Shown piece after piece: positions 1-9,568 of a stretch of DNA of 64,000 bases. Positions within the stretch are counted from its first letter, which is position 1, and each line of letters opens with the position of its first letter. A program made the position numbers and the translations under genes. The stretch comes from Strigamia acuminata (taxonomy: Eukaryota > Arthropoda > Chilopoda > Geophilomorpha > Linotaeniidae): contig OX442314.1 in the NCBI GenBank assembly GCA_949358305.1, forward strand, positions 43,780,581-43,844,580, given 5' to 3'. The notes below the pieces were generated by a model, which ran no database searches, was not told the origin of the DNA, and worked only from the letters and a program-made list of their open reading frames with translations.

Positions 1-95
1 TCGAATTTGCCCAAATTCGCGTCGCTCTTTTCATCAAATTTGGTTGCGCTTCTCCGCATGGCCGCAGTTCATCCAACTCGTTTTCATTGTTGGTT

Positions 96-1418
96 TCATG
101 GTTTCATGGTTGCCATCTGACATACATTGGCTCGCACATTTACAACCGTCTCGACATTCACCGATATACGATGCCCATCTTTGTGGCAGTCATCAGCACT
201 TGATCCCCGCTTGAAATCGTGCACACTCCGCCCCCAAAAGCAATTCTCAGTCTCGCGTCGTCCAGTTTTGGCACAGAAATCAGATTGTCGCACAAATCGG
301 GAATATACAGCACGTCCCTCGCGACCAGATCCGCATCGTCTGTCGTTAACTGCACGTTTCCGCTCCCCATAATGAAAATTTTTCGACCGTCGACCAGCGT
401 GACTTCCGTCGTTGGCCGTAAACGTCTCGAAGAAATCCCGACTTGCCGTCATGTGTCGTGTCGCTCCTGAGTCGAGGTTCCATTCTCGTCCCTCGGTCTT
501 AATCTGAAAAACAAATTGGTTAGTTTTCACAGCCTTGACGATCGTGTCTGGCTGCTGCTCCCTCTTGCCACTTTGCTTTGGCTTGTTGTAGTCTGCATCG
601 TGCTCGTTTTCGGTTCCTGCTTGGCTCCGACAATTTCTCGCGATGTGCCCGAACTTCTGGCAGTTGTAGCACTTCACGTGCTTCAAATCTTGTCTGCATT
701 CACCGCTCTGCTCGCTGCTTCCTTCACTGTTGCGTTTACCGCCTCGATTGTTGCCGTTAGTGCAGTGCAACAAACTAACTTTGTGCAGTTTTTCGTACAC
801 CTCGTCGTCACCCGTCTGGCGCGACTCTTCTTGCAGAATCATATGGCGCAGCTTCACCATCGTGATCTCGTCGTCATCGCACATGTCGAAGGCCCGTGGG
901 ATGCTGTTGAAGTCCTTCAGCAGCGTCTGGATGATCATGGTACCATACCAACCTCCTGCTCCGAAATCTTCCCTCCAACTGCACACAACTGGTTGACCGT
1001 TGACTCCACCCGTTGCAGGAACTTTGTGGCCGTCTCTGCTTTTTCCCATCGCATTCTGGTCAGCTCTCGTCGCAAAATGGTCTGCCGCTGCTTGGCTCGT
1101 CCACGGTGCACCTCTTCCAGCTTGGTCCAGCATTCTCGTGCCGTATCCTTATTGATTACATACACGGTCTGAGCTGGCGACAGGGCCTGCACAATTGCGT
1201 TCATGGCTTTTTCGTCTTTGCCACGCCACGCGTTTTGTACCGCCGCACTCGCCCTCATTCCCTGGCACATCGTCCACGATCACAGTCCACCATTCCGATT
1301 TTCGCAGAAAAACACGAATTTTAAACACCCATGTGGCGTAATTGTCGTCCTTCAACTTTTCAATCCGCGTTGATTCATTTTCCGTCATTTTTACACAAAT
1401 ACCAGCTACAACTACCAC
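96..1418 (-). pseudogene. Copia Gag-protease, frameshifted
   Basis: Three overlapping minus-strand frames together give one Copia Gag-protease. The N-terminal frame (1149-1418) carries IEKLKDDNYATW, typical of the Copia Gag (UBN2) start. The middle frame (935-1270) has the gag core. The third (96-1133) has the CCHC knuckle CYNCQKFGHIARNC, the protease active site LDSGATRHMT and, after another shift, the conserved VLYIPDLCDNLISV strand. Sequence is clearly homologous to the 712-aa protein at 45336-47474. No integrase or RT follows; near position 1 the text changes to Lys/Asp/Glu-rich residues as in the intact copy. The frame breaks make it non-functional. Confidence 0.85.
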
Positions 1419-1508
1419 GAAATTTCGTTTGGCTCAAAGCCACGTTGTCCGGTCAGCGGTCAAGTGTCCAAAACGCCTGAAAAGTTCTTTAAAACGACAG
1501 GAAACTCA

Positions 1509-1538
1509 CGCAGTGGAAGCGTGCTGGGCCCATAACCC
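1509..1538 (-). other. Primer-binding site, initiator-Met half-tRNA type
   Basis: Two bases inside the LTR the plus strand carries CGCAGTGG...CCCATAACCC. From memory of the conserved metazoan initiator-Met tRNA this is about 30 nt of identity to its 5' half (D-arm to anticodon loop). The element read on the minus strand thus carries the complement. Drosophila copia primes from an internal tRNA-iMet fragment; here the match appears longer than the roughly 13-nt copia core. Confidence 0.7.
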
Positions 1539-1540
1539 TT

Positions 1541-1771
1541 TGTTGATAATCGAAAAGAGTGGATTGCATCCGATGAAATTGATAAAAGTGATTTATTCAC
1601 ATGAGATGCACAAACTCGAACCGCACGCTCATGTAACGTGTCATGGAAGTGACCGGAAGTCACGTGACAACGTGATTGGTCTGTGAGATTACACCTTAAC
1701 TCCCCCTGGCGGTGGGAGACCCTCATGCGAGATTTGCAATGCAATAAGCCAGGTGACACAAAATCCCAACA
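1541..1771 (-). repeat. LTR (231 bp) of the minus-strand Copia element
   Basis: Begins TGTTG and ends CCAACA on the plus strand. It is recognisably related to the 230-bp LTRs at 44954-45183 and 47671-47900, sharing the blocks around ACTCCCCCTGGCGGTGGGAG and GTCACGTGACAACGTGATTGG. Divergence from those LTRs suggests an older insertion. The right edge abuts a Copia integrase reading frame, so this is a nested insertion. Confidence 0.8.
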
Positions 1772-1774
1772 GTT

Positions 1775-1994
1775 CCGTCAATTTTTCTTTCGCATCGCTT
1801 TTCGCGTTTATTGGCCTTATCATTAGCATTCTGCTCCAATCGTCCACTACAGTCAGCAAATAGTTAGCACCTCCTCGAGATTCGGGCGCAATTGGGCCAA
1901 TAAGGTCAATGTGCCAAAGATCCATGATGCTCGATGATTGGTGTTCTGTCACCGACTTGTGCGACGCCTTCCTCATCTTTCTATTTGGAGTCAT
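1775..1994 (-). pseudogene. Copia integrase fragment
   Basis: Minus-strand reading gives KASHKSVTEHQ followed by LWHIDLIGPIAPESRGG and YLLTVVDDWSRM, the start of a Copia integrase catalytic core with its first Asp (HIDLIGP). The frame runs into the LTR boundary at 1771, which interrupts it. This is a remnant of an older Copia pol into which the neighbouring element inserted. No RT from it is present in the window. Confidence 0.75.
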
Positions 1995-2180
1995 TTGGAG
2001 TCATTTGGATTCAGGCATAGGAAAGCAACAGCATTGTGGCCAGAGGCAAATGGAGAAGCGGTGTTCTGTCACCGACTTGTGCGACGCCTTCCTCATCTTT
2101 CTATTTGGAGTCATTTGGAGTCATTTGGATTCAGGCATAGGAAAGCAACAGCATTGTGGCCAGAGGCAAATGGAGAAGCG
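1941..2180 (+). repeat. Exact 120-bp tandem duplication (2 units)
   Basis: Positions 1941-2060 are repeated at 2061-2180 with no difference that I can see. The unit covers the end of the Gypsy integrase remnant (motif ALWPEANGEA) and the beginning of the opposite-strand Copia integrase remnant, so the duplication happened after these two relics were joined. Perfect identity suggests a recent event or an assembly artefact. Confidence 0.9.
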
Positions 2181-2204
2181 GAACGATTCATGCGAACGAT
2201 GTGA
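2000..2204 (+). pseudogene. Gypsy integrase fragment
   Basis: Plus-strand frame reads KATALWPEANGEAERFMRTM, matching the Gypsy/Ty3 integrase region around the catalytic Glu (consensus like PQANGEVERFNRTL). It occurs twice because of the 120-bp duplication; only the second copy reads on past the Glu. A stop follows at once. Short, decayed relic. Confidence 0.7.
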
Positions 2205-2400
2205 CCGCTTGGCCACCCACGTTTATAGCAAAGGACGTGCCCTTTGCTATATTCGCTCTCCTACCCATTCAACACTGCAAGTGTATCATGACAAGATGCT
2301 ACCATTTTATCAGCTGAGGCAGTTTTCAAGCTTCTATTTAAAAAATTGGCGGCATCAGCATCAAAATCAGGAATTGGTGAGAAACTACTTGAATCATTTG

Positions 2401-2590
2401 TGGTGACCCTGAGTCGCTTTTTAGTGTTTTTATTAAATAAAAAGTCACCACGCAAGAAATTGAATATTTTAATTTATTTTAGTTTGGCACCAACCAAACC
2501 AAGTTATATAATTAGGGGAGAAAAACTTCCCTAGCCTGGTTCACCCCAATATTAGCTAGGGTGAAGCCGTTAACTGTCAATGCGCGATGG
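2401..2590 (+). repeat. Hairpin-bearing repeat, copy 1 (with 3076-3260)
   Basis: About 190 bp shared with 3076-3260. Common blocks are GTGGTGACCCTGAGTC, TTTTTATTAAATAAA, AGTCACCACG, CCAAACCAAGTTA and AATTAGGGGAG, with the short palindromes GGGGAG/CTCCCC and TTCACCCC/GGGGTGAA. The opening GTGGTGAC pairs with GTCACCAC about 45 bp later. The pair flanks a bromodomain exon. It could be a short LTR or MITE; no target duplication was found. Confidence 0.6.
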
Positions 2591-2710
2591 CACATGCTTG
2601 AGCGTTCTGCTTCATGCTTGCGCGTTGAAGCTGGTGCAGCAACGCATCCATGTAAAATAGACTTCCTTTAATTTTTAATTTAACATTTAAAATCTTACAT
2701 TTTATTGCAG

Positions 2711-3005
2711 GTGGAAGGCGTTCTCAGCGCCTGTCAACGTAAACGATGTCCCAGACTATTACGATGTTATTACGAACCCCATGGATCTCAAAACTATCCA
2801 CACCAAAGCCCTAGAATTGAAATATAATTCAAAAGAAGAACTTAGCTCCGACATTAAATTGATAGTGTCACTAATAGCATTAAATATAATGGAATTAACG
2901 ACAAACTGACTACCTACGCGCGCACATTGATTGAACACTGCAAAGATAGCTACTTTGACGTCGTCGGCAATAATGAAGAGTTCGACCTGTCCAGCGACAG
3001 CGACA
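2711..3005 (+). pseudogene. Bromodomain exon (TAF1-like), one-base frameshift
   Basis: A polypyrimidine acceptor ending in TTGCAG is followed by a frame reading AFSAPVNVNDVPDYYDVI and NPMDLKTI: the bromodomain ZA loop with its PDYY and PMDL motifs. After DIKLI the frame shifts by one base and continues SIKYNG...YARTLIEHCKD, which holds the acetyl-lysine-contacting Asn (YNG). It ends in an acidic LSSDSDS tail. A GT donor near 3006 and an acceptor ending in TTTCAG near 3065 suggest a following exon, cut off by the repeat at 3076. The spacing PVN-PDYY-PMDL-KYNG resembles TAF1 bromodomains. Bromodomains bind acetylated histones. Likely a dead fragment of a host gene; a one-base sequencing error is possible. 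Confidence 0.75.
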
Positions 3006-3075
3006 GTAAAATTAAACTTTTTTGTTGACTTTTTTTATTTTTATGTTTTTGTTTAATGTTTCAGACTTACCGGTT

Positions 3076-3560
3076 GTGGTGACCCTGAGTCTTTATTTGG
3101 TAATTTTGTGTGTTTTTATTAAATAAATAGTCACCACGTAAAGAAATTGTATATTTTATTTTGTTTTGGTTTAGCACACGCCAAACCAAGTTACAGTACG
3201 TAATTAGGGGAGGAAAACTCCCCTAGCATATTTCACCCCAATTTGGCTGGGGTAAGTCCATTACTTAACCGTTTAGTGCAGCAAAATGCTTTTTTGCACT
3301 AAATCACGCAAATTGCGCAGCTTTACTGCGCAGATCCGTAGTGTGCCAGGCCTGCAGGTGCAGGATTGCCACACTTCTGCACCAAATTGAGCTCACAGCG
3401 CACGATTAGTGAGTAGAACTGAAGTGTGCCTTGGCACACTCCACCCTTCTTTTGGCCAGGGTTATGGTGCAATACCAACGGTTTTGACACAACAAAATCC
3501 GTTTGTTGTACCAAAATTAACCTTCTGCGCACATTATGTGCGCAGAATCAGAGAGTGGAT
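3076..3560 (+). repeat. Hairpin-rich repeat, copy 2, with a run of stem-loops
   Basis: The first 190 bp match 2401-2590. The rest holds a series of short perfect or near-perfect stem-loops: TTAGGGGAG/CTCCCCTA, TTAGTGCA/TGCACTAA, TGCGCAG/CTGCGCA, AGTGTGCC/GGCACACT and CTGCGCAC/GTGCGCAG. They are spaced about 40-130 bp apart. A weaker relative may lie at 57595-57665 (GTGTGCC/GGCGCAC). No open frame. Function unknown. Confidence 0.6.
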
Positions 3561-3994
3561 AAAATTACAAATTTTGGCGATTTCGCCCATTCTTGACATA
3601 CACACACCAACAACAACAACACACCTAATCACTGCTTAGAACTTCACAAAAAGAATTCAAGTATTGACTGTGTTTACGTTTTGGTGAGTTGAGATTCATT
3701 CTGCTGTTTCCACTGACATTTCGGTGGAACCAGCCACATTTGCGATTATTAGACGAATTTTAACGCCCGAGAAAACCGCTCACCGCCGACCATCGTTGAG
3801 TCTCGTTGAGACTCGCCATCGCCGACGGAGCAACCCGCTGCTCGTGAACCATCGAACAAACGGAGGAATATTAACCCGCTCGCTGTCGATAATTGAGTGC
3901 TCCGTGACTTGTCCGGGCACGCCGTCGTCGTCACAAGCAACCCAATCGCTCGTAAACCATATCCAGTGTCTGCAAGCCAAGTAGCATATCACCT
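3561..3994. other. Spacer without recognised gene
   Basis: Contains CACCAACAACAACAACACA simple sequence and several short frames on both strands (for example 3724-3984 plus and 3749-3940 minus). None shows a domain motif. I see no gene here. Confidence 0.5.
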
Positions 3995-4510
3995 AGTGGC
4001 GCCTAGTGGGCCCAAGACCGTCCCTCCTTGCGGAGTGGACTGGTCTAGCTGGGGAAGAGGGAGCTGAGTGGTGTAACAAAAGAGAGACGTTGCCGGGAGA
4101 GCAGAGGGTGAGGTCGTGTGGTATCAGGGAGAAAAGTGTGTGCTGTCACGATCCTAACTCCAGCAGTGGCAACTCTGCCTTCTGCCATTCACCACTGTGA
4201 CATGGCTAGGGGCCTGTTGCAGCCTCCACGAGCGGCTACATAGACCATAGGTGATTACGGTAGAATGTTCGTCCAGAGTGATCGACCACGTCACCGATGG
4301 GACTTAGGTTCTGTGTGTGATGGGTCGATTGCTGGTGTAGCGTGCCTAACAGCACTGCCACACAGGGAGATAGGTGACCCCACCCCTAAACAACAGATTA
4401 AAAGTCAAAACCCAACAATCTGGAGTCCTTGTCTCATTCTTACATGAGTATGCACCCCTCCCATTGTAGTAAAACCCCATACTGCAGTGGGTAAGACCAT
4501 ATCCAGTCAC
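3995..4510 (+). repeat. Repeat R2 (putative solo LTR), copy 1
   Basis: Shares long blocks with 30950-31448 (plus) and 28396-28984 (minus): GGGAGCTGAGTGGTGT, CAGCCTCCA...GGCTACATAGA, GACCACGTCACC, GCTGGTGTAGCGTGCCTAA and the end AAGACCATATCCAGTCACA. The family begins TGTGACCGCYTGGCC and ends CAGTCACA in the best copies, giving TG...CA ends as in an LTR. The 5' end of this copy is diverged. The frames inside have no known domains. Confidence 0.6.
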
Positions 4511-4743
4511 ATAGTTGCTAAATTTCGACAACAGATGGCGATGATCACAATCATCGTCGTCCTGGACTCAAAACTTAAATGTTCTCTTCAGTTTTTCATT
4601 ACAAAGAGTTGATGTCGACCTGTTTAAAGACTGGCTGACACTCTTCTTCTGATTTATCAAATAGAACTTAAAATTTAGTCATATAAGGGTTTTTATTAAT
4701 TGATGTAATAATTTACATTTGTTTGTATTTAAAAGTGCACTTA

Positions 4744-5174
4744 CCGTACTGCCTCATTCAAACGCCTGGATTCACTTAGGCGCCGGGCCCGTTTTAACGC
4801 CGGGCAGACGTACGTCCAAAATTCTATTAACGCCGGCCCCGTATTGACGCCGGGTTTCAAATTGGCGCCGGGTAAACCCGCAATAAGCAATGACGTCTGC
4901 ATAACGTACGCACACGTTACGTTTTGTACGGTGTATAAATTGCCTTCATTGTTTGTTTATCACATTGTTTCGTGTTAGCGTGTTAGCACAGTTATAAATA
5001 ACAATTTTCTTTCAAAAAAATATTATTTTCTGGTACTTTGTTTTCCAGATTTTTTTTTTAACAATTTTTCTGGATAAACGCCTGGCTCATTTAACCGCCT
5101 GGTTTCAAATTACCGCCTGGCAGTCGGCCCAAAAAAAAATTTAAACGCCCAGGCGTTTAAATGAGGCAGTACGG
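4744..5174. mobile_element. MITE, 431 bp, TA target duplication, 26-bp TIRs
   Basis: Left end CCGTACTGCCTCATT then C then AAACGCCTGG; the right end is its reverse complement with one mismatch, 26 bp in all. Both ends are flanked by TA, as in Tc1/mariner-type insertion. The interior repeats the word ACGCCGGGC or ACGCCTGGC several times at both ends and has an AT-rich middle. There is no transposase, so it is non-autonomous. A similar end (TGAGGTAATACGGTA) occurs at about 15731. Confidence 0.8.
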
Positions 5175-5176
5175 TA

Positions 5177-6057
5177 CATTTGATTACGTTTACTTAAGTT
5201 TGAATTGAGTAGCTTAGTAATAAACTCTAGTTTTGTACATAATAATTAATCCTGTAAGAATTAGATTTAGACCTGTGATACCAACAGATTGCTCTCCCCA
5301 ATCCTTATCATCCTGCCACTTCACTATGAATAGTAATGAGCACAAATGCTACATCTTATGCAGGTTTATTATTCTGCCATCCATGATAATGACCTGTGGT
5401 TCTGCGAGGCACGTTTAACATGCGTCCAACTCTACCCCACTACGAGTAACCAAGACTTGGCATCTAGGTTTGGGTTTGGCAGCATTGCAATAGAAGTGGC
5501 CGTATGATGTTTTAGGCTGGAAGAAGTTGCAAATCAAGCTTGATGTCTTGATGACCTTGGTTTCAACATCCAGAGTGGCCACACTGCAATCACTCATCTT
5601 CTCAGATAAGTACTTTTCCCACTGGCAGAAATTCGTAAAAGGCATTGCTATATTATCAAAAAGTTGTGTTAAAAAAAGATATTTCAATTGCTTAAGTTTT
5701 TCTTCAAGATTTTGTTAGTAAAGTAGAAACGTTGTATGGCTTGAAGCACATGCCATTTAATGTTCATTTTATTATCCATTTATCAGATTCAGTAACAAAC
5801 TGGGCACAGTTTGCATTCTTATTTGAATCAGTCAATGTATTATTGCTGTGGTTGATATCAAGAGTTCAAATTCTGTAATCACTACAAATTTGTAATTCTT
5901 ATTTTCACCAGAAGAAGTGCTTGTTTTCTAAAAATCAATCTGACATTCAGCCGCTTCGAAATAAGCATCGAATTGGGGCAAGGGTTACGTAAGAGAATTT
6001 ATATTTTGTTACCGGTATTTTATTGGCCGTATTAATTTTTTTTTAATTTTTTTTTAG
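5177..6057. other. Spacer with dispersed repeat R4
   Basis: Positions about 5428-5590 match 59147-59310 (blocks CTCTACCCCACTAC, TTTGGCAGCATTGC, ATGATGTTTTAGGCTGGAAG and AAATCAAGCTTG). On the minus strand of both copies short frames carry Lys/Pro/Cys-rich text, but no family is recognised. The remainder is AT-rich; the upstream part of the Cys-rich gene must start in or before it, but I could not locate that exon. Confidence 0.5.
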
Positions 6058-6350
6058 GTGCATCGATTGTTATCATACAATAGAAGAAAATGAAGAATTA
6101 TTATCCGACCAAGTTTTCCCCAACGAGTACACAATTCAATGCCCCTCTCCTGATGGTTGTCCACAAATAATAAGTTTTTTAGTAAGAAACTTATCGTATA
6201 CTACTGTTTTCAGATTATTTTAATCTAATTTTTTTTTCTTCAGAAAGTTGATGGTGCGCTATATGCGTGTGGTGGAACCACCGCGAATCTTACGGCAGAA
6301 ACTCAAACAGACGATATTGTCAGGTGATTGGTGTAAGATCCAACTTTCCA

Positions 6351-6390
6351 GTTTGTAGTAGTTTATAGTAGTTTATAGTAGTTTATAGTA
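6351..6390 (+). repeat. 10-bp tandem repeat, 4 units
   Basis: GTTTRTAGTA repeated four times inside the long intron of the Cys-rich gene; the last three units are exact. Confidence 0.85.
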
Positions 6391-6742
6391 GGCATGAAAA
6401 AAGGACCAATTTTTAGGTTCCGACCCGTTCCGTCTCCCTAAATTTTTAATTTTTCCAGGCCCGAACTGTCCCGTCCCGAAATTTTGAATTTTTTGAAGCC
6501 CGAACCGTCCCACGTCCAGAAAAGTTATGATACGTTGGTGGAAATTTCAATGAATAATTCGAAAATGCTCACTTTAATGGACGACATTTATAAAGTCAAG
6601 CTGGAAAACCTCCTTGTCATTCTTAAGCCCTTTAAATGACGACTTCTTTTGTTGTTTATTTAACGTTGTGGCTTGTGGGCATAAATCGCACGGATCAAGT
6701 TCTAGCTGCAATCAAGCAAAACTGTCCGCTGATGACGCAACT

Positions 6743-7245
6743 TTCATGCCCATTCTCATGCCTAGTTTATATCACGTATTGGTTCAAATTTTGAAGTTTG
6801 AGCATGCTTGGTTGAGTATTTCATTTCGGAGCCGTGACTCATTTATTTTTATTTAACTAATTTAACTGATTGATAAGTTATTTGATTTGATTTTTATATT
6901 TTGAATTTTAACTAAGTTGCAGGCAGAAGAAGAGCACTGTGGTATTTGAGGCATAGAAGTGCACAGATTAATGATGTAGAATAAACTGTTTATTGACTCG
7001 TCAGTCGGATGACTTATCACCTTAGACAAGTGTTTGCATTATATGTACAACCACTTTCTGGTGCACATGCACTTGCACAACACAAGCAGCTCAGTTTATG
7101 GCCACTGTTTAGAGCTCTTTGCACCCACTCACACTTACAACAAATCCCAACAGCATGTCATACTCACACTTTGGCAGTACTTACAATTAATTAGCAATAG
7201 GCGGGAGTAATGATAAATTAACTTTTATTCACCACAACCGTCACA
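6743..7245 (+). repeat. Dispersed repeat R3, copy 1
   Basis: Matches 8072-8480 over several hundred bases, for example TTGAAGTTTGAGCATGCTTG, TATTTGAGGCATAG and AGTGCACAGATTAATGATG. It sits inside the intron between exons 2 and 3 of the Cys-rich gene. No coding capacity recognised; it could be an LTR or a SINE-like element. Confidence 0.7.
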
Positions 7246-8071
7246 TTAATATTACTTAGCTTGGCTTGAATGAAGATAGGAGGTATATAGCGTTTTGCTA
7301 CATGTGCAACAAACTTTTATTGCAATTCAAATTGTTTCTAATCATGCTAGAAAACATTCCATACCATCGTCACGGTGCCCGGTGTCCCTAACGAACACTC
7401 AGATAATTATAGACCAACGAGGCTGGGACATTCTGACCTGGGCAAGAGAGAACCCCGGATTACTACCCGATGGCATACGACCCAAGAATGTCTTGTCCTT
7501 TATCCTCGTTCTGTCCTACTCGTCGTAGATCCTAACCAAGACTGACATCGAACGAGAAGAATTACTGACTAGCATTAATAATCACATACATCACCTAGAA
7601 GAAGCCCTGGCGCCCGAAAATTATACAGCTAGGATTAGAATGCTTAGCCAGGAGCCTGCTTATAATAATGCCTCACTTTTGTCACTAAATAACAATCTGC
7701 TAGTAGTGCGAACGTCATTAGAGAATGGGCATTTACAAATTCTCCACAACATTCAGTGAGAATTCTTTATCTTAATTTTTTGATTAAATTGTTGTATACA
7801 AAATTCATTTTCGTCCTTTAGGTGTCGAAACGAAGAATGCGGAAGGATTATTTTGACAACCCAGGAGCTTGCAATTGAAGTTATCAACAACTTTACGGTT
7901 CCGACCGCACGTTGTCCCAAATGCTTAAATCACACCCGCTTTGTAAGTATTTTCAATTTCTTTTAATTTGTCCATAAAATGTATTTTTTTTTTCATTTTT
8001 ATTTTCATGTATTTTTCATAGGCGCAAGGATACTGAAGAAAAAGAAAACAACAACATAAGTATCCCGGTCC

Positions 8072-8480
8072 TATTCTCATGCATAGTTTATATCACATAT
8101 TGGTGCATATTTTGAAGTTTGAGCATGCTTGGTTGAGTATTTTATTTCAGAGCCATGACTCATTTATTTTTATTTAACTAATTTACCTGATTGATAAGTT
8201 ATTTGTTTTGATTAATATTTTTGAATTTTAAATAAGTTTCAAGCAGAAGAAGATTACTGTGGTATTTGAGGCATAGCAGTGCACAGATTAATGATGGATA
8301 ATGAACTGTTTAAATGACTCATGAATCGTATGAACTACCATATCACCTTAGACAGGTGTTTGCATTATGTGTGCAGCTAATTAGGTAGTTGAATACTCAA
8401 CTCAAATTTAAAGCCACCGTTAAGACTTCTTTGCACCCACTCACACTTAAACTTTACTCAATATCACCACAACCACTTAT
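8072..8480 (+). repeat. Dispersed repeat R3, copy 2
   Basis: Second copy, starting 36 bp after the stop of the Cys-rich gene and running directly into an R1 copy at about 8485. The two R3 copies therefore bracket the last three exons of that gene. Confidence 0.7.
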
Positions 8481-8484
8481 CCAA

Positions 8485-9221
8485 ACAGTGGTGGTCCATC
8501 TTTTATAATCAACTTTTCATAATTTATGATCACTTTTGTTGGGTGCATCACTACATTTGTTGAAGTATGTTATAGAAATGCCACATTCATGTGGGCTTAC
8601 AATACAAACTCATGTAAATGCCACATTCATGGATAAATATGGGCTGACAATACAAAGTCGTGCAAATGCCACATTCACGAAGCAAATGTCCAGAAAAGCA
8701 TTCAAATCAGACACCGCCAGAGCTCTCTTCTGGTTTCACTGAGGCAATGTCATCAGTTTATCCAGAGGTGACCACGTGGAGGTGGAGAGTTGGATTTTAC
8801 ACCCCCTAACACACCTTTCTTCACCCATCTCTGTAATTTTGAGACCAACGACACTGAATGGATTTGTAATATAAAATGGCAGCACGTTAATTCATTCAAA
8901 ATAACGAGTTCAACTTCGGCTATTTAAACAAAAAAATGTAAATCAGAGAAAAGTAATTCCAAAAATTGTAAGAGTTTTTCGTTAAGTAGCGCGGTAGAAA
9001 ATCCACGTCAAACCTGAGAAACCAAGTTAGGCCTAACTGGAGTTCGTGGCCATTTAAACACGGGGAAGAAAAGGATATTTTATTTCGTACGTGCGCGACA
9101 CTTAATCTCGTTTTAGACCCAAACAAATGACTGATATTTCCGTGAAAACATGTTCAAATTGAAGCATATTTTCCGTCTTGAATGACCAAATTCCCGACTA
9201 ACAACAACCGCCTCACGTTTC
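8485..9221 (+). repeat. R1 repeat, copy d, left part
   Basis: Same sequence as the spacer of the large units at 34690-35420, 39710-40400 and 53535-54860. Shared blocks include CAGAGCTCTCTTCTGGTTTC, TCAGTTTATCCAGRGGTGAC, AGAGTTGGATTTTACACCCC and CATATTTTCCGTCTTGAA. It is cut at 9221 by the Gypsy insertion and resumes at 14229. No Elongin-C copy follows. Confidence 0.8.
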
Positions 9222-9394
9222 TGCCATGTTCGCTTCCCTGTCTTACCTTAGCTCATTTTGTATGACGCTGTTCTATACAGCGCCACCTGTGTTTTACACC
9301 TGAATAAAGGTATTCTAAGTTCTACCTTTTGACTGACTGGACTCCCTCTTTCATCAGCGTACCTTTACATGAATCATTTTAGTCATACACACTA
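9222..9394 (+). repeat. 5' LTR of Gypsy element (173 bp)
   Basis: Starts TGCCATGTTCGC and ends CATACACACTA, with a polyadenylation-like AATAAA inside. Compared with the 3' LTR it lacks 264 bp between TATACAG and CGCCACC. Confidence 0.9.
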
Positions 9395-9397
9395 AAT

Positions 9398-9411
9398 TGG
9401 CGACGAGGATG
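9398..9411 (+). other. Primer-binding site, tRNA-Ser type
   Basis: TGGCGACGAGGATG three bases after the LTR is complementary to the 3' end CATCCTCGTCGCCA that I recall for eukaryotic tRNA-Ser(GCU) with its CCA tail. Confidence 0.75.
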
Positions 9412-9568
9412 CGACGAAACTTCATCGCATAATTTCAAGGAAGAATTTCACGCAAGTTTTGTGTTGTTTTTGTGTTTTTTTTGGACTTTTTCGGACTTTT
9501 GGGCCTAAACCACCGCGTGTTAGGCTTAACCCGTTCTGCTCGTTTTTTGTTCTTCCTCAATCTTCACG

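Larger units (their letters stand above)
1..1771 (-). mobile_element. Decayed Copia-type element (gag-protease) with 5' LTR, truncated by the window start
   Basis: Minus-strand copy of the family whose intact member lies at 44954-47900. In order from the right come the LTR (1541-1771), a primer-binding site, gag, a zinc knuckle, an aspartic protease, and the start of the charged coiled-coil tail near position 1. The 3' part and 3' LTR lie outside the window. Gag is broken by frameshifts near 1260 and 945, and the protease region by one near 370. It is therefore a fossil, while the second copy is intact. Element family and order are seen directly; assignment to Copia rests on the UBN2-like gag, the CCHC knuckle and the DSGAT protease motif. 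Confidence 0.85.
6058..8036 (+). pseudogene. Split Cys-rich gene of unknown function (5 exons seen, one nonsense codon)
   Basis: I join exons 6058-6181, 6244-6323, 7351-7756, 7822-7942 and 8022-8036. Every junction is GT-AG and the phases agree (0, 2, 2, 0), ending in TGA. Three introns are short (62, 65 and 79 bp). The fourth (6324-7350) is swollen by repeat R3. The protein has CxxC and CPxxxxCP pairs in exon 1, a CRNEEC...ARCPKC zinc-ribbon-like set in exon 4, and an acidic and Asn-rich middle. Exon 3 contains one in-frame TAG at 7526-7528. The start lies upstream. A paralogous exon is at 48089-48205. I do not recognise the family; metal binding is inferred only from the cysteine spacing. 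It could be a pseudogene or a gene with a sequencing error. Confidence 0.55.

Noticed and set aside
516-1172. Long plus-strand frame (218 aa) with hydrophobic stretches
   Set aside because: It is the antisense shadow of the Copia Gag-protease; the minus strand carries the CCHC and DSGAT motifs.
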